Of a stretch of DNA of 45,882 nt, positions 35,127 to 45,117 are shown one piece after another. The first letter of the stretch is position 1, and each line of letters opens with the position of its first letter. The notes under the pieces were generated by a model. The model worked only from the letters and a program-made list of their open reading frames with translations, did no database searches and was not told where the DNA came from. The DNA comes from Burkholderiales bacterium (GTDB lineage Bacteria > Pseudomonadota > Gammaproteobacteria > Burkholderiales > Casimicrobiaceae). The stretch lies in contig JAISYH010000038.1 in NCBI GenBank assembly GCA_031270015.1, positions 1-45,882 of the forward strand, read 5' to 3'. A program made the translations under genes and the position numbers.

Positions 35127-36231
35127 ATGGAAGCAGAACAGTTAAATCTCCTCGCCAATATGCTAGATGACATCTCCGAACGCGCTGCCGCGCTGCGGGG
35201 GTATCTTTGACTTCGATCATAAAGTAGAAAGGTTGAAAGCCGTCAATCAGGAAATGCAAGACTCGACGATTTGGGACGACCCGAAAAAAGCCCAAGAGCT
35301 TGGACGAGAAAAAAAACTGCTGGAAAACATCGTAATGTCTTTATCCGAATTGACTGCCGACATTCATGACAGCAGCGGGCTTTTCGCGTTGGCGCGAGAA
35401 GAAGATGACGACGATACCTTGTTGTCCGTCCAAGCCGATGTCGAAAAACTGGAGCGCGCCGTCGGTGAACTTGAATTTCGCCGGATGTTTTCGCATCCGC
35501 TCGATCCCAATAATTGTTTTGTCGATATACAAGCCGGCAGCGGCGGCACCGAAGCGCAAGACTGGGCGGCGATGTTGTTCCGCATGTACCTACGTTATTG
35601 CGAGCGTCGCGGCTTCAAAGTAGAAATTCTGGAAGAATCGCCCGGCGATGTAGCCGGTATCAAAAGCGCTTCGTTCAAAGCCAGCGGCGATTATGCTTAC
35701 GGCTGTTTGCGCACGGAAACCGGCGTGCATCGCTTGGTGCGTAAAAGTCCGTTCGACTCGAACGCGCGGCGTCACACCTCATTCTCCAGTGTGTTCGTTT
35801 ATCCCGAAGTCGATGATTCGCTGGAGATCGAAATCAATCCGGCGGAACTGCGTATCGATACCTTTCGCGCGTCGGGCGCGGGTGGACAGCATGTGAATAA
35901 AACCGATTCGGCGGTGCGAATCACGCATGAACCCTCTGGCGTGGTAGTCGTTTGTCAAAACGACCGTTCGCAGCACAGAAACCGCGCCGAAGCGATGGCG
36001 ATGCTCAAGGCGCGTCTCTACGAATTGGAGTTGCGCAAACGTCAAGCCGAGCAACAGAAACTCGAAGATTCCAAAACGGACATCGGTTGGGGACATCAAA
36101 TCCGATCGTATGTGCTCGATCAGTCGCGTATCAAAGATTTGCGCACCAATTACGAAGTTGGCAATACGCAAGCGGTATTGGACGGCGATTTGGACGACTT
36201 CATCACCGAAAGTCTGAAACAAGGCGTCTGA
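35127..36231 (+). CDS. prfB: Peptide chain release factor 2, with programmed +1 frameshift
   Basis: RF2 ends translation at UGA and UAA. The zero frame from ATG 35127 reads [15 protein letters not shown] and stops at TGA 35208-35210 after 27 codons. Skipping T35208 continues as [12 protein letters not shown] to 36231, giving 367 aa, close to E. coli RF2 (365). An in-frame ATG at 35061 would add 22 residues, but MEAEQLN is the usual family start. The SPF recognition tripeptide lies in [13 protein letters not shown] and the catalytic GGQ in [12 protein letters not shown]. High RF2 lowers frameshifting, so the gene controls its own level. lysS follows 16 nt later, a common pairing. Confidence 0.97.
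35195..35211 (+). promoter_or_regulatory. RF2 programmed frameshift site
   Basis: GCGGGGGTATCTTTGAC contains the internal Shine-Dalgarno-like GGGGG, the slippery CTT and the in-frame TGA followed by C. It differs from the E. coli site by one base upstream of the G-run. Confidence 0.95.
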
Positions 36232-36247
36232 TAAACCAATATTGATT

Positions 36248-37750
36248 ATGAACGAACCAATCCCCATCATCGAGCGCGACGAAAACCAAATTATTGCCGA
36301 GCGGCGAAAAAAACTCGAGCAGTGGCGCAGGATAAATCGGGCATTCCCGAATGATTTTTCACGCGACGCGTTGGCAGCCGATTTGCACGCACAATACGAT
36401 GAACTCGATAATTCCACGCTGGAAACACGCGCGTTGTCGTTCACCGTTGCCGGTCGAATGATGTTGAAGCGCGTGATGGGCAAAGCGAGTTTTGCGACGT
36501 TGCAAGACGTGTCCGGTCGCATTCAGCTTTTCATTTCCAACGACAATATTGGCGGCGACACGCACGAAGCGTTTAAGCATTGGGACATCGGCGATATCAT
36601 TGGCGCGACAGGCGTTTTGTTCAAGACGAAAACTGGCGAACTGTCGATCAAGGTGAAATCGTTGCGGCTCTTGTCGAAATCGTTGCGTCCATTGCCGGAA
36701 AAATTTCACGGATTGACCGACCAAGAACAAAAGTATCGGCAACGCTATGTCGATTTGATTATGAATCCTGAATCGCGCGACGTGTTCATCAAACGTTCGC
36801 GGATTCTACAAGCAATACGCGCCTTCTTTGTCAAACGCGATTTTCTCGAAGTCGAAACGCCGATGATGCATCCGATCCCGGGCGGCGCAACAGCGCGTCC
36901 TTTCGTGACGCACCATAATGCGTTGGATGCCGATCTTTATTTACGGATCGCACCGGAATTATATTTGAAGCGTTTGGTGGTTGGTGGCTTCGAGCGAGTA
37001 TTTGAAATCAATCGCAGTTTTAGAAACGAAGGCATTTCGACACGGCACAATCCAGAATTCACGATGCTCGAATTTTATGAGGCATACCGCGATTATCATT
37101 ACTTGATGGATTTGACCGAAACTTTATTACGTGAATTGGCGCAAGAAATTTTGGGAACGACCACTGTTGTTTATCAAGGAGAAACCATCGACTTGGCACA
37201 ACCGTTTGCGCGACTTACGATGGCGGAAACGATTCATTACCATAACCCGCAACATACGCTCGAAGCGCTCAACGATTGCGCATACTTGCGGCAAGCGATT
37301 CAACAAGCGGGCGGCGAGGCGTTGCCGACCGACCGATTGGGCGTGTTGCAATTAAAACTTTTTGAAGCCACCGCTGAAGAAAAGCTTATACAACCGACAT
37401 TCATTTACGCGCATCCGATCGATGTATCGCCGCTCGCGCGCGCGAACGACGAACGCCCCGATATTACGGATCGTTTCGAGCTATTTATTGCGCGGCGGGA
37501 AATTGCGAACGGCTTCTCCGAATTGAATGACCCTGAAGATCAAGCAAAACGTTTCAGGGCGCAGGCGATGGCTCGTGACGCCGGCGACGAAGAAGCAATG
37601 TATTACGACGAAGATTATATCCGCGCGTTGGAATACGGCTTGCCGCCCACGGCGGGTGAAGGTATCGGTATCGACCGGCTCGTGATGCTGTTTACGGATA
37701 GCGCGTCGATCAGAGATGTATTGTTTTTCCCGCAGTTGAAACGTGAGTGA
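36248..37750 (+). CDS. lysS: Lysyl-tRNA synthetase, class II
   Basis: This is a 500-aa cytosolic enzyme that charges tRNA-Lys. ATG 36248 gives the start [14 protein letters not shown]; a TTG at 36242 would add two residues. The N-terminal OB-fold anticodon-binding domain ([20 protein letters not shown]) is followed by the class II core. Motif 2 is seen in [15 protein letters not shown] with [11 protein letters not shown]. Motif 3 is in [16 protein letters not shown]. It ends [11 protein letters not shown], which is standard. It follows prfB by 16 nt, and its stop overlaps the next gene start. Confidence 0.97.
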   Translation: MNEPIPIIERDENQIIAERRKKLEQWRRINRAFPNDFSRDALAADLHAQYDELDNSTLETRALSFTVAGRMMLKRVMGKASFATLQDVSGRIQLFISNDNIGGDTHEAFKHWDIGDIIGATGVLFKTKTGELSIKVKSLRLLSKSLRPLPEKFHGLTDQEQKYRQRYVDLIMNPESRDVFIKRSRILQAIRAFFVKRDFLEVETPMMHPIPGGATARPFVTHHNALDADLYLRIAPELYLKRLVVGGFERVFEINRSFRNEGISTRHNPEFTMLEFYEAYRDYHYLMDLTETLLRELAQEILGTTTVVYQGETIDLAQPFARLTMAETIHYHNPQHTLEALNDCAYLRQAIQQAGGEALPTDRLGVLQLKLFEATAEEKLIQPTFIYAHPIDVSPLARANDERPDITDRFELFIARREIANGFSELNDPEDQAKRFRAQAMARDAGDEEAMYYDEDYIRALEYGLPPTAGEGIGIDRLVMLFTDSASIRDVLFFPQLKRE

Positions 37751-39966
37751 CTGCGCGCATGATCGTCGATCTCAATCTTTTCGGTATGTCGTGTGCCGCG
37801 TGCGCGGCGCGCATCGAGCGCGTGCTCAACCGTATGGAAGGTATCGACGCGCATGTGAACTTCGCCAATGAAACCGCGCATGTCAACGTCTCCGGCGCGA
37901 CGACTTCCGAAGAACTGATCGCCGCAATCCGTCATGCCGGTTTCGACGCGGAAGTCGCCGTCGATCCTTTTCTGACAATAGAGCAAGAGACGCGCGCCGA
38001 AGACACGCAGCGCAAAAAGTCATTGAATCGGCAACGTAATATTTTGATTGGTTGCGTTATTTTGTGTCTCCCTTTCCTTTGGCAGATGTTCGTCATGCTT
38101 TCAGGTAAAAGCGAACACGCCATGTTATCGAATTTCGTTTCATTCTTGCTCGCCACGCCGATTCAGCTAGTCGCCGGAGCGCGTTTTTATCGCGGCGCAT
38201 ACCACGCGCTGCGTAATAAAGCGCCGAATATGGATGTATTGGTTTCGCTCGGCACGAGTTGCGCTTATTTGCTTTCGCTCGCCATTTGGTTGATTCCGCT
38301 TCCGGGACACGTCTATTTTGAAGCCAGCGCGGTAGTCATTACGCTCGTTCTGCTCGGCAAATGGCTGGAAGCGCGCGCCCGCGTTCGCGCCTCCGACGCT
38401 ATCAAACAATTGATCGCGTTGCAGCCCAATACGATGTTGCGCCTTGATCATGGTATCGCTAAAACCGTGCCCATCAGCGCCGCGCGTCCCGGCGATCATT
38501 ATCTCGTTCGCGCTGGCGATACCGTTCCCGTCGATGGGCGAATCACTACCGGCGCTTCCGCTGTCAATGAGGCGATGTTGACGGGTGAAAGCTTGCCCGT
38601 TGATAAAAATATCGGTGACTCGATATTCGCCGGAACGGTAAATTTGACCGGCGCGTTAGAGTGCGTTGCGTCTGCCGTTGGACATTCGACGTTGCTGGCG
38701 GGTATCGTCCGCCAAGTGCGCGAAGCGCAAGGTTCGCGCGCGCCGATTCAGAGACTTGCCGACCGTGTCTCCGGTATTTTCGTTCCGATAGTGTTGCTGA
38801 TCGCGGTGATGACTTTCGTTGTCAACTTCGCTTTCCTCGGCGACTGGGTCGCGGCGTTGTTGCGTATGACCGCAGTATTGGTCATCGCCTGCCCATGCGC
38901 GCTTGGATTAGCGACCCCCGCCGCGCTTATTGTCGGAATCGGGCGCGCCGCGCAAATCGGCATCCTGATCAAGAACGCCGAGGCGCTGGAGCGCGCGGAA
39001 AAAATAGACATATTGGTCATCGATAAAACCGGCACCTTGACCACAGGCAAACCGCAAGTCGTCGATATTCAAACTTCCGCCGATATTATCGACGCCGATA
39101 GTTTGATCGCCGCCGCTGCCGCGCTCGAACGAGGCGCGTCACATCCTTTGGCGCACGCAATCGTCGAATATGCTCAAACAAAAAATTTACCGCTACCGCA
39201 CGCCGTTGATACGCAGCAATTCAGCGGGCTGGGTGTCTCGGCGCAGATCGATGACGCGATTTGGCTCATCGGTTCGGCTTCTTTCTTACGCGAGCGCGGC
39301 GTCGATATTCCGTCCACGATTCTTAATGATTCTGCCAAACACGGTGTTTCCAAAGTCTATATTGCTCGCAAAAACGCTTGGTATGGATATATTGGGCTTG
39401 CCGACACATTGCGCGAGAGCGCGTCGTCGACTATCGCCGCGTTGCGCAAACTCGGCATCACGCCTCTCCTTCTGACGGGCGATGAAGAAAACGTGGCGCG
39501 CGCAATCGGCGCGGCTGCCGGTATCACCGAAGTCGCCGCACGACAATTACCGGAAGACAAACGTAGCGCCATCACCGCGCTGCAGGAAAAACGGCAAATT
39601 GTCGGAATGGTCGGCGACGGCGTGAACGACGCGCCCGCGTTGGCGCAAGCCGATGTTTCATTCGCCATGGGCGCGGGTTCAGGCAGCGCGTTGGCGGCGG
39701 CGGATATCACCTTACTGCGCGACGATTTGGCGGTGGTCGTTCATACGGTAGACTTGTCGCGCGCGACTTTGCGGAAAATCCGGCAAAACCTCTTTTTCGC
39801 ATTCTTTTACAATATGCTCGGCATACCGCTGGCGGCAATCGGTTTATTGTCGCCGGTCATTGCCGGCGCGGCGATGGCTTTATCATCGGTATCGGTAGTC
39901 AGCAACGCTTTATTATTGAAACGCTGGCGTCCTCAAACCATCGTTGATCATGTTTCCAAACCATAA
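37747..39966 (+). CDS. copA: Cu+-exporting P1B-type ATPase
   Basis: This is a 739-aa inner-membrane pump that exports Cu+ (or Ag+). A single N-terminal HMA domain holds [12 protein letters not shown]. The membrane CPC motif is in [15 protein letters not shown]. The phosphorylation site is DKTGTLT, the TGES loop is [10 protein letters not shown], and the SHPLAHAIV His-Pro motif and [10 protein letters not shown] hinge are present. The last two helices carry FFYN and MALSS, the Cu+ (P1B-1) signatures. The GTG at 37747 overlaps the lysS stop; ATG 37759 is an alternative start, and neither has a clear ribosome site. No CueR-type regulator or operator is adjacent, and expression may depend on the upstream genes. 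Confidence 0.95.
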   Translation: MTARMIVDLNLFGMSCAACAARIERVLNRMEGIDAHVNFANETAHVNVSGATTSEELIAAIRHAGFDAEVAVDPFLTIEQETRAEDTQRKKSLNRQRNILIGCVILCLPFLWQMFVMLSGKSEHAMLSNFVSFLLATPIQLVAGARFYRGAYHALRNKAPNMDVLVSLGTSCAYLLSLAIWLIPLPGHVYFEASAVVITLVLLGKWLEARARVRASDAIKQLIALQPNTMLRLDHGIAKTVPISAARPGDHYLVRAGDTVPVDGRITTGASAVNEAMLTGESLPVDKNIGDSIFAGTVNLTGALECVASAVGHSTLLAGIVRQVREAQGSRAPIQRLADRVSGIFVPIVLLIAVMTFVVNFAFLGDWVAALLRMTAVLVIACPCALGLATPAALIVGIGRAAQIGILIKNAEALERAEKIDILVIDKTGTLTTGKPQVVDIQTSADIIDADSLIAAAAALERGASHPLAHAIVEYAQTKNLPLPHAVDTQQFSGLGVSAQIDDAIWLIGSASFLRERGVDIPSTILNDSAKHGVSKVYIARKNAWYGYIGLADTLRESASSTIAALRKLGITPLLLTGDEENVARAIGAAAGITEVAARQLPEDKRSAITALQEKRQIVGMVGDGVNDAPALAQADVSFAMGAGSGSALAAADITLLRDDLAVVVHTVDLSRATLRKIRQNLFFAFFYNMLGIPLAAIGLLSPVIAGAAMALSSVSVVSNALLLKRWRPQTIVDHVSKP

Positions 39967-39992
39967 TCACACTTTTCGGAAAGGGATTTACC

Positions 39993-40214
39993 ATGACAAT
40001 CAAAACAAGGCAATTTTCTATCGAAGGTATGCACTGCCAGGGCTGTGTCAAAGGCGTTACGCAGGCATTACAAACGCTTCAGGGTGTTGGAGAAGTTAAA
40101 GTATCACTTGAAGAATCGCTTGCAACTGTACAATTTAACGACAATATAATAAGTAATGAAAAGGTAATCAAAGCGATAGAAGATGCCGGATTCAGCGCAA
40201 AAGAAGTTAAATAA
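39993..40214 (+). CDS. copZ: CopZ-like copper chaperone (HMA domain)
   Basis: This is a 73-aa cytosolic single-domain HMA protein with the metal site GMHCQGCVKGV and the closing AIEDAGFSAKEV. AAGGGAT lies upstream of ATG 39993. It starts 26 nt after copA and would deliver Cu+ to it. Its DNA is more AT-rich than copA, hinting at a different history. Confidence 0.92.
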   Translation: MTIKTRQFSIEGMHCQGCVKGVTQALQTLQGVGEVKVSLEESLATVQFNDNIISNEKVIKAIEDAGFSAKEVK

Positions 40215-40476
40215 AGCAAAATAATGGAAATTAACGTTATTTAGCGAATTATTTGCTTGTGCGGGATTGCCCTAAAAAAAACCTCTCATGCTGTCATTTC
40301 TGCGTTCTTCCGCGAATTTACTTCGACGCGCCTCTGTTCCATGTACAATGCTTCCCGAAAACAGGTAACGACTATTTTGCGTTCACAATGTCGTCATTTT
40401 GCGACAATAAGTAGACTAATCACTGAATTTGCGTAAAATTTGGCGAACTTGGTGAAGCCGTAAAACAGGAGAGATC
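40215..40476. other. Intergenic region between copZ and fadD
   Basis: An imperfect long inverted repeat (AGCAAA..ATAAT with ATTATTTGCT, 40216-40254) follows copZ and may help termination. TGTCG/CGACA (40389-40406) flanks a TTGCGA that could be a -35 for fadD. No gene is seen. Confidence 0.35.
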
Positions 40477-42156
40477 ATGAACCCTAAACCCTGGCTCAAG
40501 CAGTATCCGCCCGATGTTCCGGCGGAGATCGTTGTCGATCCGGCGATGACGATTCACGGCGTATTGACGCAAACCGTCGCCCGTCACCCCCAACGTCCCT
40601 CGTTTACTTGCATGGGGCACACGCTGACCTATAAACGTCTCGATGAACTCTCGCAAGCTTTTGCCGGATGGCTACAATCTGTCGGAGTACAAAAAGGCGC
40701 GCGCGTCGCGCTGATGATGCCGAATATCTTGCAATATCCTATTTGCCTTTTCGGTTTATTGCGCGCCGGCTGCGTCGCCGTCAATGTTAATCCGCTTTAT
40801 AAAGCCCGCGAATTGCAATACCAGTTGAACGACTCGGGCGCCGAAATCATCGTCGTCGTCGAAAACTATGCGCGGACACTGGAAACGGTTCTCGACAAAA
40901 CACAAGTACGCCGCGTAGTCATTACTTCAATCGGCGAAGAATTGGGCTTCAAAGGTATCTTCATCGACTTTGCGTTGCGCCATTTGATGAAGAAGATCAA
41001 ATCGTATTCTTTGCCGAATTCAATATTGTTTTCACAGACCTTGAAAATTGGCAATGGAAAATTCAAGCCTGTCGAAGTCGTCGGCGATGATATCGCTTTT
41101 TTGCAATACACCGGCGGCACTACCGGCGTATCCAAAGGCGCGATTTTGACACATACCAATATGGTTGCCAATCAAAACCAAGTGCTGGCATGGGTGGCGC
41201 CGTACATCGATCTGCAAGAGCGCCAAGTCATGATTACGCCGTTACCGCTGTACCATGTTTTCTCGCTGCTCGCCAACTGCCTATTGATGACGACCATCGG
41301 CGCGGAAAGCATATTGATTACTGATCCGCGCAACATTCCCAAAATGGTCGCCGAAATCGGCAAATATCGTTTCTCGGTCATCAGCGGCGTAAATACCCTA
41401 TATAACGCGCTGCTCAATAATGCCGATTTCCGCAAAATCGATTTTTCTAATCTCAAGATTACACTCGGTGGCGGTATGAGCATTCAACGTTCCGTAGCCG
41501 ATCGTTGGCGTGAAGTCACAGGCAATACGCTCTCCGAAGCCTACGGGTTGACCGAAACCTCACCCGCGGTGGCGGTCAATCCATTCAATCTCGACGCTTA
41601 CAACGGCAGCATCGGCGTACCGATTCCATCCACCGATCTTGTCCTTCGTGATGAAAACGGCAAAAATGTCGCGCTCGGCGAAGTCGGTGAAATCGGCGTT
41701 GCCGGACCTCAAGTCACTAAAGGCTATTGGCAACGCGATGACGAAACCCAACGCGCTTTTTCTTCCGACGGTTACTTCATGACCGGTGATCTCGCGCGCA
41801 TGGATGAGAATGGATTTTTACAACTGGTGGAACGCAAGAAGGACATGATTCTGGTGTCCGGTTATAACGTCTATCCTAACGAAATCGAAGCCGTCGCTTC
41901 TTCGCATCCGGGCGTGCTCGAATGTGCCGCCGTAGGTATTCCCAACGAGCGCACCGGCGAAAAAATTAAACTTTATGTCGTGAAAAAAAACTCAGAACTA
42001 GCCGAAGATGAGCTTATCAAATATTGCCGTACCAACTTGGCGGGTTATAAAGTTCCTCGCGCCATCGAGTTCCGGGATGAATTACCAAAGAGCCATGTCG
42101 GAAAAATTTTGCGGCGTGTTTTACGTGAAGACGCCATCAAACAAGAAGCGTCATGA
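40477..42156 (+). CDS. fadD: Long-chain fatty acid-CoA ligase
   Basis: This is a 559-aa ANL-superfamily enzyme that activates fatty acids to acyl-CoA with ATP at the inner face of the membrane. The ATP/AMP motif reads YTGGTTGVSKGA. The second motif lies in AYGLTETSPAVAVNP. The FadD signature is in NGFLQLVERKKDMILVSGYN with NVYPNEIE. The lysine of the C-terminal domain is in PKSHVGKILRR. AGGAGAG precedes ATG 40477. The stop overlaps the thioesterase start by 4 nt (ATGA). Grouping with fadL suggests use of exogenous fatty acids. No complete beta-oxidation set is visible. Confidence 0.95.
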   Translation: MNPKPWLKQYPPDVPAEIVVDPAMTIHGVLTQTVARHPQRPSFTCMGHTLTYKRLDELSQAFAGWLQSVGVQKGARVALMMPNILQYPICLFGLLRAGCVAVNVNPLYKARELQYQLNDSGAEIIVVVENYARTLETVLDKTQVRRVVITSIGEELGFKGIFIDFALRHLMKKIKSYSLPNSILFSQTLKIGNGKFKPVEVVGDDIAFLQYTGGTTGVSKGAILTHTNMVANQNQVLAWVAPYIDLQERQVMITPLPLYHVFSLLANCLLMTTIGAESILITDPRNIPKMVAEIGKYRFSVISGVNTLYNALLNNADFRKIDFSNLKITLGGGMSIQRSVADRWREVTGNTLSEAYGLTETSPAVAVNPFNLDAYNGSIGVPIPSTDLVLRDENGKNVALGEVGEIGVAGPQVTKGYWQRDDETQRAFSSDGYFMTGDLARMDENGFLQLVERKKDMILVSGYNVYPNEIEAVASSHPGVLECAAVGIPNERTGEKIKLYVVKKNSELAEDELIKYCRTNLAGYKVPRAIEFRDELPKSHVGKILRRVLREDAIKQEAS

Positions 42157-42551
42157 GCAATCAGGTTCCGTTGCCTAGTGGTCGCGCTCCGGCGTTGCGG
42201 GTCGTGCCGATGCCGTCCAATACGAATCAACACGGTCTCATTTTCGGCGGTTGGCTAATGGCGCAAATGGACATTGCCTGTTTTACGCGGGCAGTCGAGC
42301 GTACCAAAGGGTTGGTCGCTACCGTCGCGGTAAACAATATCGTTTTCAAAGCGCCGATTCACGTCGGCGATATCGTCAATATTTATGTCGAGATCGTGCG
42401 CGTTGGCAATACTTCGCTTACTTTATCTCTCGAAGTGTATTCCGAGCGCCCGTTCGACAATATGAAAACTTATCATATCGCCAGCGGAGAAATGGTTTTC
42501 GTCGCTATCGACGAAAATCAACGTCCCCGCCCGATTCCGCCGGAAGCGTAA
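42153..42551 (+). CDS. YciA-like acyl-CoA thioesterase
   Basis: This is a 132-aa hotdog-fold protein that hydrolyses acyl-CoA. Family words include MPSNTNQHGLIFGGWLMAQM and the conserved FKAPIHVGDIVNIY. The Asp in MAQMDIA occupies the expected catalytic position. Its length matches E. coli YciA. It is translationally coupled to fadD, so it may buffer the acyl-CoA pool produced by that enzyme. fadL follows after 36 nt. Confidence 0.9.
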   Translation: MSNQVPLPSGRAPALRVVPMPSNTNQHGLIFGGWLMAQMDIACFTRAVERTKGLVATVAVNNIVFKAPIHVGDIVNIYVEIVRVGNTSLTLSLEVYSERPFDNMKTYHIASGEMVFVAIDENQRPRPIPPEA

Positions 42552-42587
42552 ACGTCTCAAATCTTTTTATTCACAACAGGAATTGAC

Positions 42588-44006
42588 ATGAAATTGAAGC
42601 AAGCGCCGAAATCAACAAAAATTGTTTCTTTGAGCGTCACAATTTTCGCCATCCTGAATCTAATCTCCCTTGACACATGGGCTGCCGCCTTCGCTCTGCA
42701 AGAACAGAGCGGCAGCAATTTGGGCACGGCGTTCGCCGGCGCCGCCGAAGCCGCTGACGCCTCGTCGCTGTACACCAATCCCGCCACGATGTCGTTTCGC
42801 AAATCCGGGCAAATCGTCAACGTCATCCACTTTGCGACGCCATCCATGAAATATAGGGATAGCAATGGCGTCGCGGCTTTCAATCAACCATTGGGTAACC
42901 CGGGAGGCGATGCCGGATCGCTCAATCTGATTCCCAATTTTTACGCGGCGATGCCGTTGAATGACCGTTGGACAGTTGGTCTCGGCGTCAGCGCGCCGTT
43001 CGGTATGGTGTCCAAATACAACCCCAGCTGGGAGGGACGTTATCTCGGCATCGAGTCCAATGTAAAAACCGTCAACGTAAACCCCGCCATGTCCTTCAAA
43101 GCAACCGACCGTTTGAGTCTTGGCTTTGGCGTTAATTGGCAATATTTACATGCGCGATTTTCCAACGCCGCCAATTATTCGGCGGCGCTCGGCAATGCCG
43201 CGCAGGTTGCCGCGGCGCAAGGTATCATTCCGGCGGAACTGGCGCCCAGAATCATCAACGCGACGAGTGGCTTGGACAGTTTTGCCTCCGTAAAAGGACA
43301 TAATAAAGCTTGGGGATTCAACGGTGGCGCGCTTTTTGAATTCAATAAAAATACGCGCGTCAGCCTCGCCTACCGTTCCAAAATCAAACATAAAGTAGAA
43401 GGTACGGTGACTTTCCAACATCCAAGCCTAGAACACGTTCCGACGGAATTGCGGCAAATAGTCGATATACTCGGCGACGCGGTCAATCGACAAATGAGCA
43501 ACGGTAAAGTCAAATCCGACATCACGCTGCCCGCCGTCGCCAATTTATCGTTCTTCCATCAGGCGACGCCGAAGCTCGGATTGATGAGCGACCTTCAATG
43601 GACGGAATGGTCGTCGATTCAATATCTGACGTTCAGACGTATCGAAGGCGCTATTCTGCAAAGCACGCCGGAAAAATTCCGCAACACATGGCGAGCGGCA
43701 GTCGGCGCAAACTATCGTTTCAACGATACGTGGCTGGGACGCGCCGGCGTCGCTTTCGACCAATCGCCCATACGCAACCAATACCGAACGCCGCGTCTTC
43801 CCGACGCCCATCGTGTTTGGTTTGCGATCGGCGGTCAATACAGTCCCGCCAAAAACGTGCAGTTTGATTTCGGCTTCGCCTATTTACATTCCAACGATAA
43901 AAAAATCTACGATGACGCCGAAAATTCTTCGTTGTATGGTCGTCTTGACGGCGTTTATGGAAACTACGCGACGGTCGCTTCGTTACAAGTCACCTACTCG
44001 TTTTAA
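42588..44006 (+). CDS. fadL: FadL/OmpP1/TodX-family outer membrane transporter
   Basis: This is a 472-aa outer-membrane beta-barrel for long-chain fatty acids or other hydrophobic substrates. The signal peptide ends TWAA. The mature N-terminus (AFALQEQSGSNLGTAFAGAA, then ADASSLYTNPATM) is the family's hatch region. Barrel words such as WTVGLGVSAPFGM and WEGRYLGI follow, and the C-terminus ends VTYSF with the terminal Phe expected of outer-membrane proteins. It clusters with fadD and the thioesterase, consistent with uptake plus activation. Aromatic compounds are an alternative substrate, as for TodX. Confidence 0.94.
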   Translation: MKLKQAPKSTKIVSLSVTIFAILNLISLDTWAAAFALQEQSGSNLGTAFAGAAEAADASSLYTNPATMSFRKSGQIVNVIHFATPSMKYRDSNGVAAFNQPLGNPGGDAGSLNLIPNFYAAMPLNDRWTVGLGVSAPFGMVSKYNPSWEGRYLGIESNVKTVNVNPAMSFKATDRLSLGFGVNWQYLHARFSNAANYSAALGNAAQVAAAQGIIPAELAPRIINATSGLDSFASVKGHNKAWGFNGGALFEFNKNTRVSLAYRSKIKHKVEGTVTFQHPSLEHVPTELRQIVDILGDAVNRQMSNGKVKSDITLPAVANLSFFHQATPKLGLMSDLQWTEWSSIQYLTFRRIEGAILQSTPEKFRNTWRAAVGANYRFNDTWLGRAGVAFDQSPIRNQYRTPRLPDAHRVWFAIGGQYSPAKNVQFDFGFAYLHSNDKKIYDDAENSSLYGRLDGVYGNYATVASLQVTYSF

Positions 44007-44068
44007 AGCGCTTGCCGTGTCCCCGCGCGATTTTGGAGTAAACTTATTTTTTTCATCAAAGGAAAACC

Positions 44069-44674
44069 ATGTCCCCTTTTGCCGCGTTTAGAAATAGCGT
44101 CATCCTTGCCGTAGTTCTATCCCTTTGCGCCTGCGCTTCGACCCAACAAACCAAAGAAGAAGCCTCATTGCCGACGCATCCGCCCACCGCTGCCGACATT
44201 GATAAACAAGCATTGCGCGAAAACATGGCGCAAGATGCCGGTCCTCTACAAAAATTCGCATGGCTGGAAGGTTGCTGGAAAGGAAACGTCAATCAACGCC
44301 ATTATCGGGAACACTGGTTGCCCCTGCACGGCAACATGTTGCTCGGCGCCAGCCACACCGTTTACAACTCGGAAACCCAAGACTATCAGTTTTTGCGCAT
44401 TGAACCGAACGGCAATGATATTTTCTACGTCATCGCCATTCCTGATGAAAAAGAACATCGCTTCAAATTCATCAAAGAAGAAACCGACGGAAAAGACACT
44501 GTCTTTGCCTTCAGTAACGTCACCGACGCCTTCCCGCAAATCGTTTCATATCGTCGCGCGACCGAAGGTTGGATGTACATCCATGTCGAAGGCACATTAA
44601 ACGGTCAGCCTAAAAAAGTCATTTATCCGATCCGCCGTGTAGACTGCGGAAATGACGAATTTTTGTCCCAATAG
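44069..44674 (+). CDS. Putative lipoprotein, DUF6265-like
   Basis: This is a 201-aa protein. A short signal ends LCAC, so lipidation at the second Cys (residue 23 or so) is likely. The mature domain has LQKFAWLEGCWKGNVNQRHYREHW, shown here by its key words WLEGCW and REHW, then MLLGASHTV and FLRIEPNG. These resemble small calycin-like domains annotated as DUF6265. The function is unknown; a lipid- or small-molecule-binding beta-barrel is possible. It follows fadL by 62 nt and may belong to the same operon. Confidence 0.75.
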   Translation: MSPFAAFRNSVILAVVLSLCACASTQQTKEEASLPTHPPTAADIDKQALRENMAQDAGPLQKFAWLEGCWKGNVNQRHYREHWLPLHGNMLLGASHTVYNSETQDYQFLRIEPNGNDIFYVIAIPDEKEHRFKFIKEETDGKDTVFAFSNVTDAFPQIVSYRRATEGWMYIHVEGTLNGQPKKVIYPIRRVDCGNDEFLSQ

Positions 44675-44890
44675 TTTTTTGGGGGCTGCGCCAGATAGGC
44701 GATAGGCGGTGTTATCGCCAGATGAGTGACATCGCTGCCAATCGTCAACCATTTTTCATCATAGGAAAACGCCCGCGAATTAGTTACGCTACCGGTAATC
44801 TCTAAATCACCCGCCGCGTAAATCACGCCATAATTGAAACCCTTCGTGCTTCCGGCTGTGCGTCCGCCAGATCGACGGGCGCGCAGCCGC
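44675..44890 (-). pseudogene. Possible decayed gene remnant
   Basis: On the minus strand one frame reads NYGVIYAAGDLEITGSVTN and continues into the end of the neighbouring plus-strand gene. An overlapping frame near 44,880-44,815 reads LSGCAPVDLADAQPEA, a lipobox-like start. Neither forms a full gene, and no ribosome site supports a start. The fragment abuts a palindromic repeat element that may have interrupted it. The first frame is reminiscent of beta-strand-rich surface proteins, but I cannot assign a family. Confidence 0.3.
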
Positions 44891-45009
44891 TAAGGAAGCT
44901 CTGATTAATCGTCATTGCGAGGGGCGAAGCCCCGTGGCAATCCATGCCGCCTACTGGATTGCTTCGCGTCGCTCGCAATGAAGTCCAAGTTAATCAAGGT
45001 TTCCCTAAC
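44891..45009. repeat. Nested palindromic repeat element (REP/MITE-like)
   Basis: Three nested inverted repeats are readable. The outer ends are imperfect (TAAGGAAGCTCTGATTAA with TTAATCAAGGTTTCCCTA). CATTGCGAG (44913-44921) pairs with CTCGCAATG (44972-44980). GCAATCCA (44937-44944) pairs with TGGATTGC (44955-44962). A small GGGGC/GCCCC hairpin lies between. Similar GTCATTGCGAG elements are widespread intergenic repeats in many bacterial genomes. Confidence 0.8.
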
Positions 45010-45117
45010 GAAATACTTTCAAGCGCAAATTGTTAAAGAACGTCCGCTAAATTAAAACTTATGTATCTCTATTACCGCTCAGTACTTTAATTTAACCTCC
45101 ATATGGTCCATCATCGG

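Noticed and set aside
35127..35211. prfB as a frameshifted pseudogene
   Set aside because: The break is at the canonical RF2 recoding site and the rest of the gene is intact.
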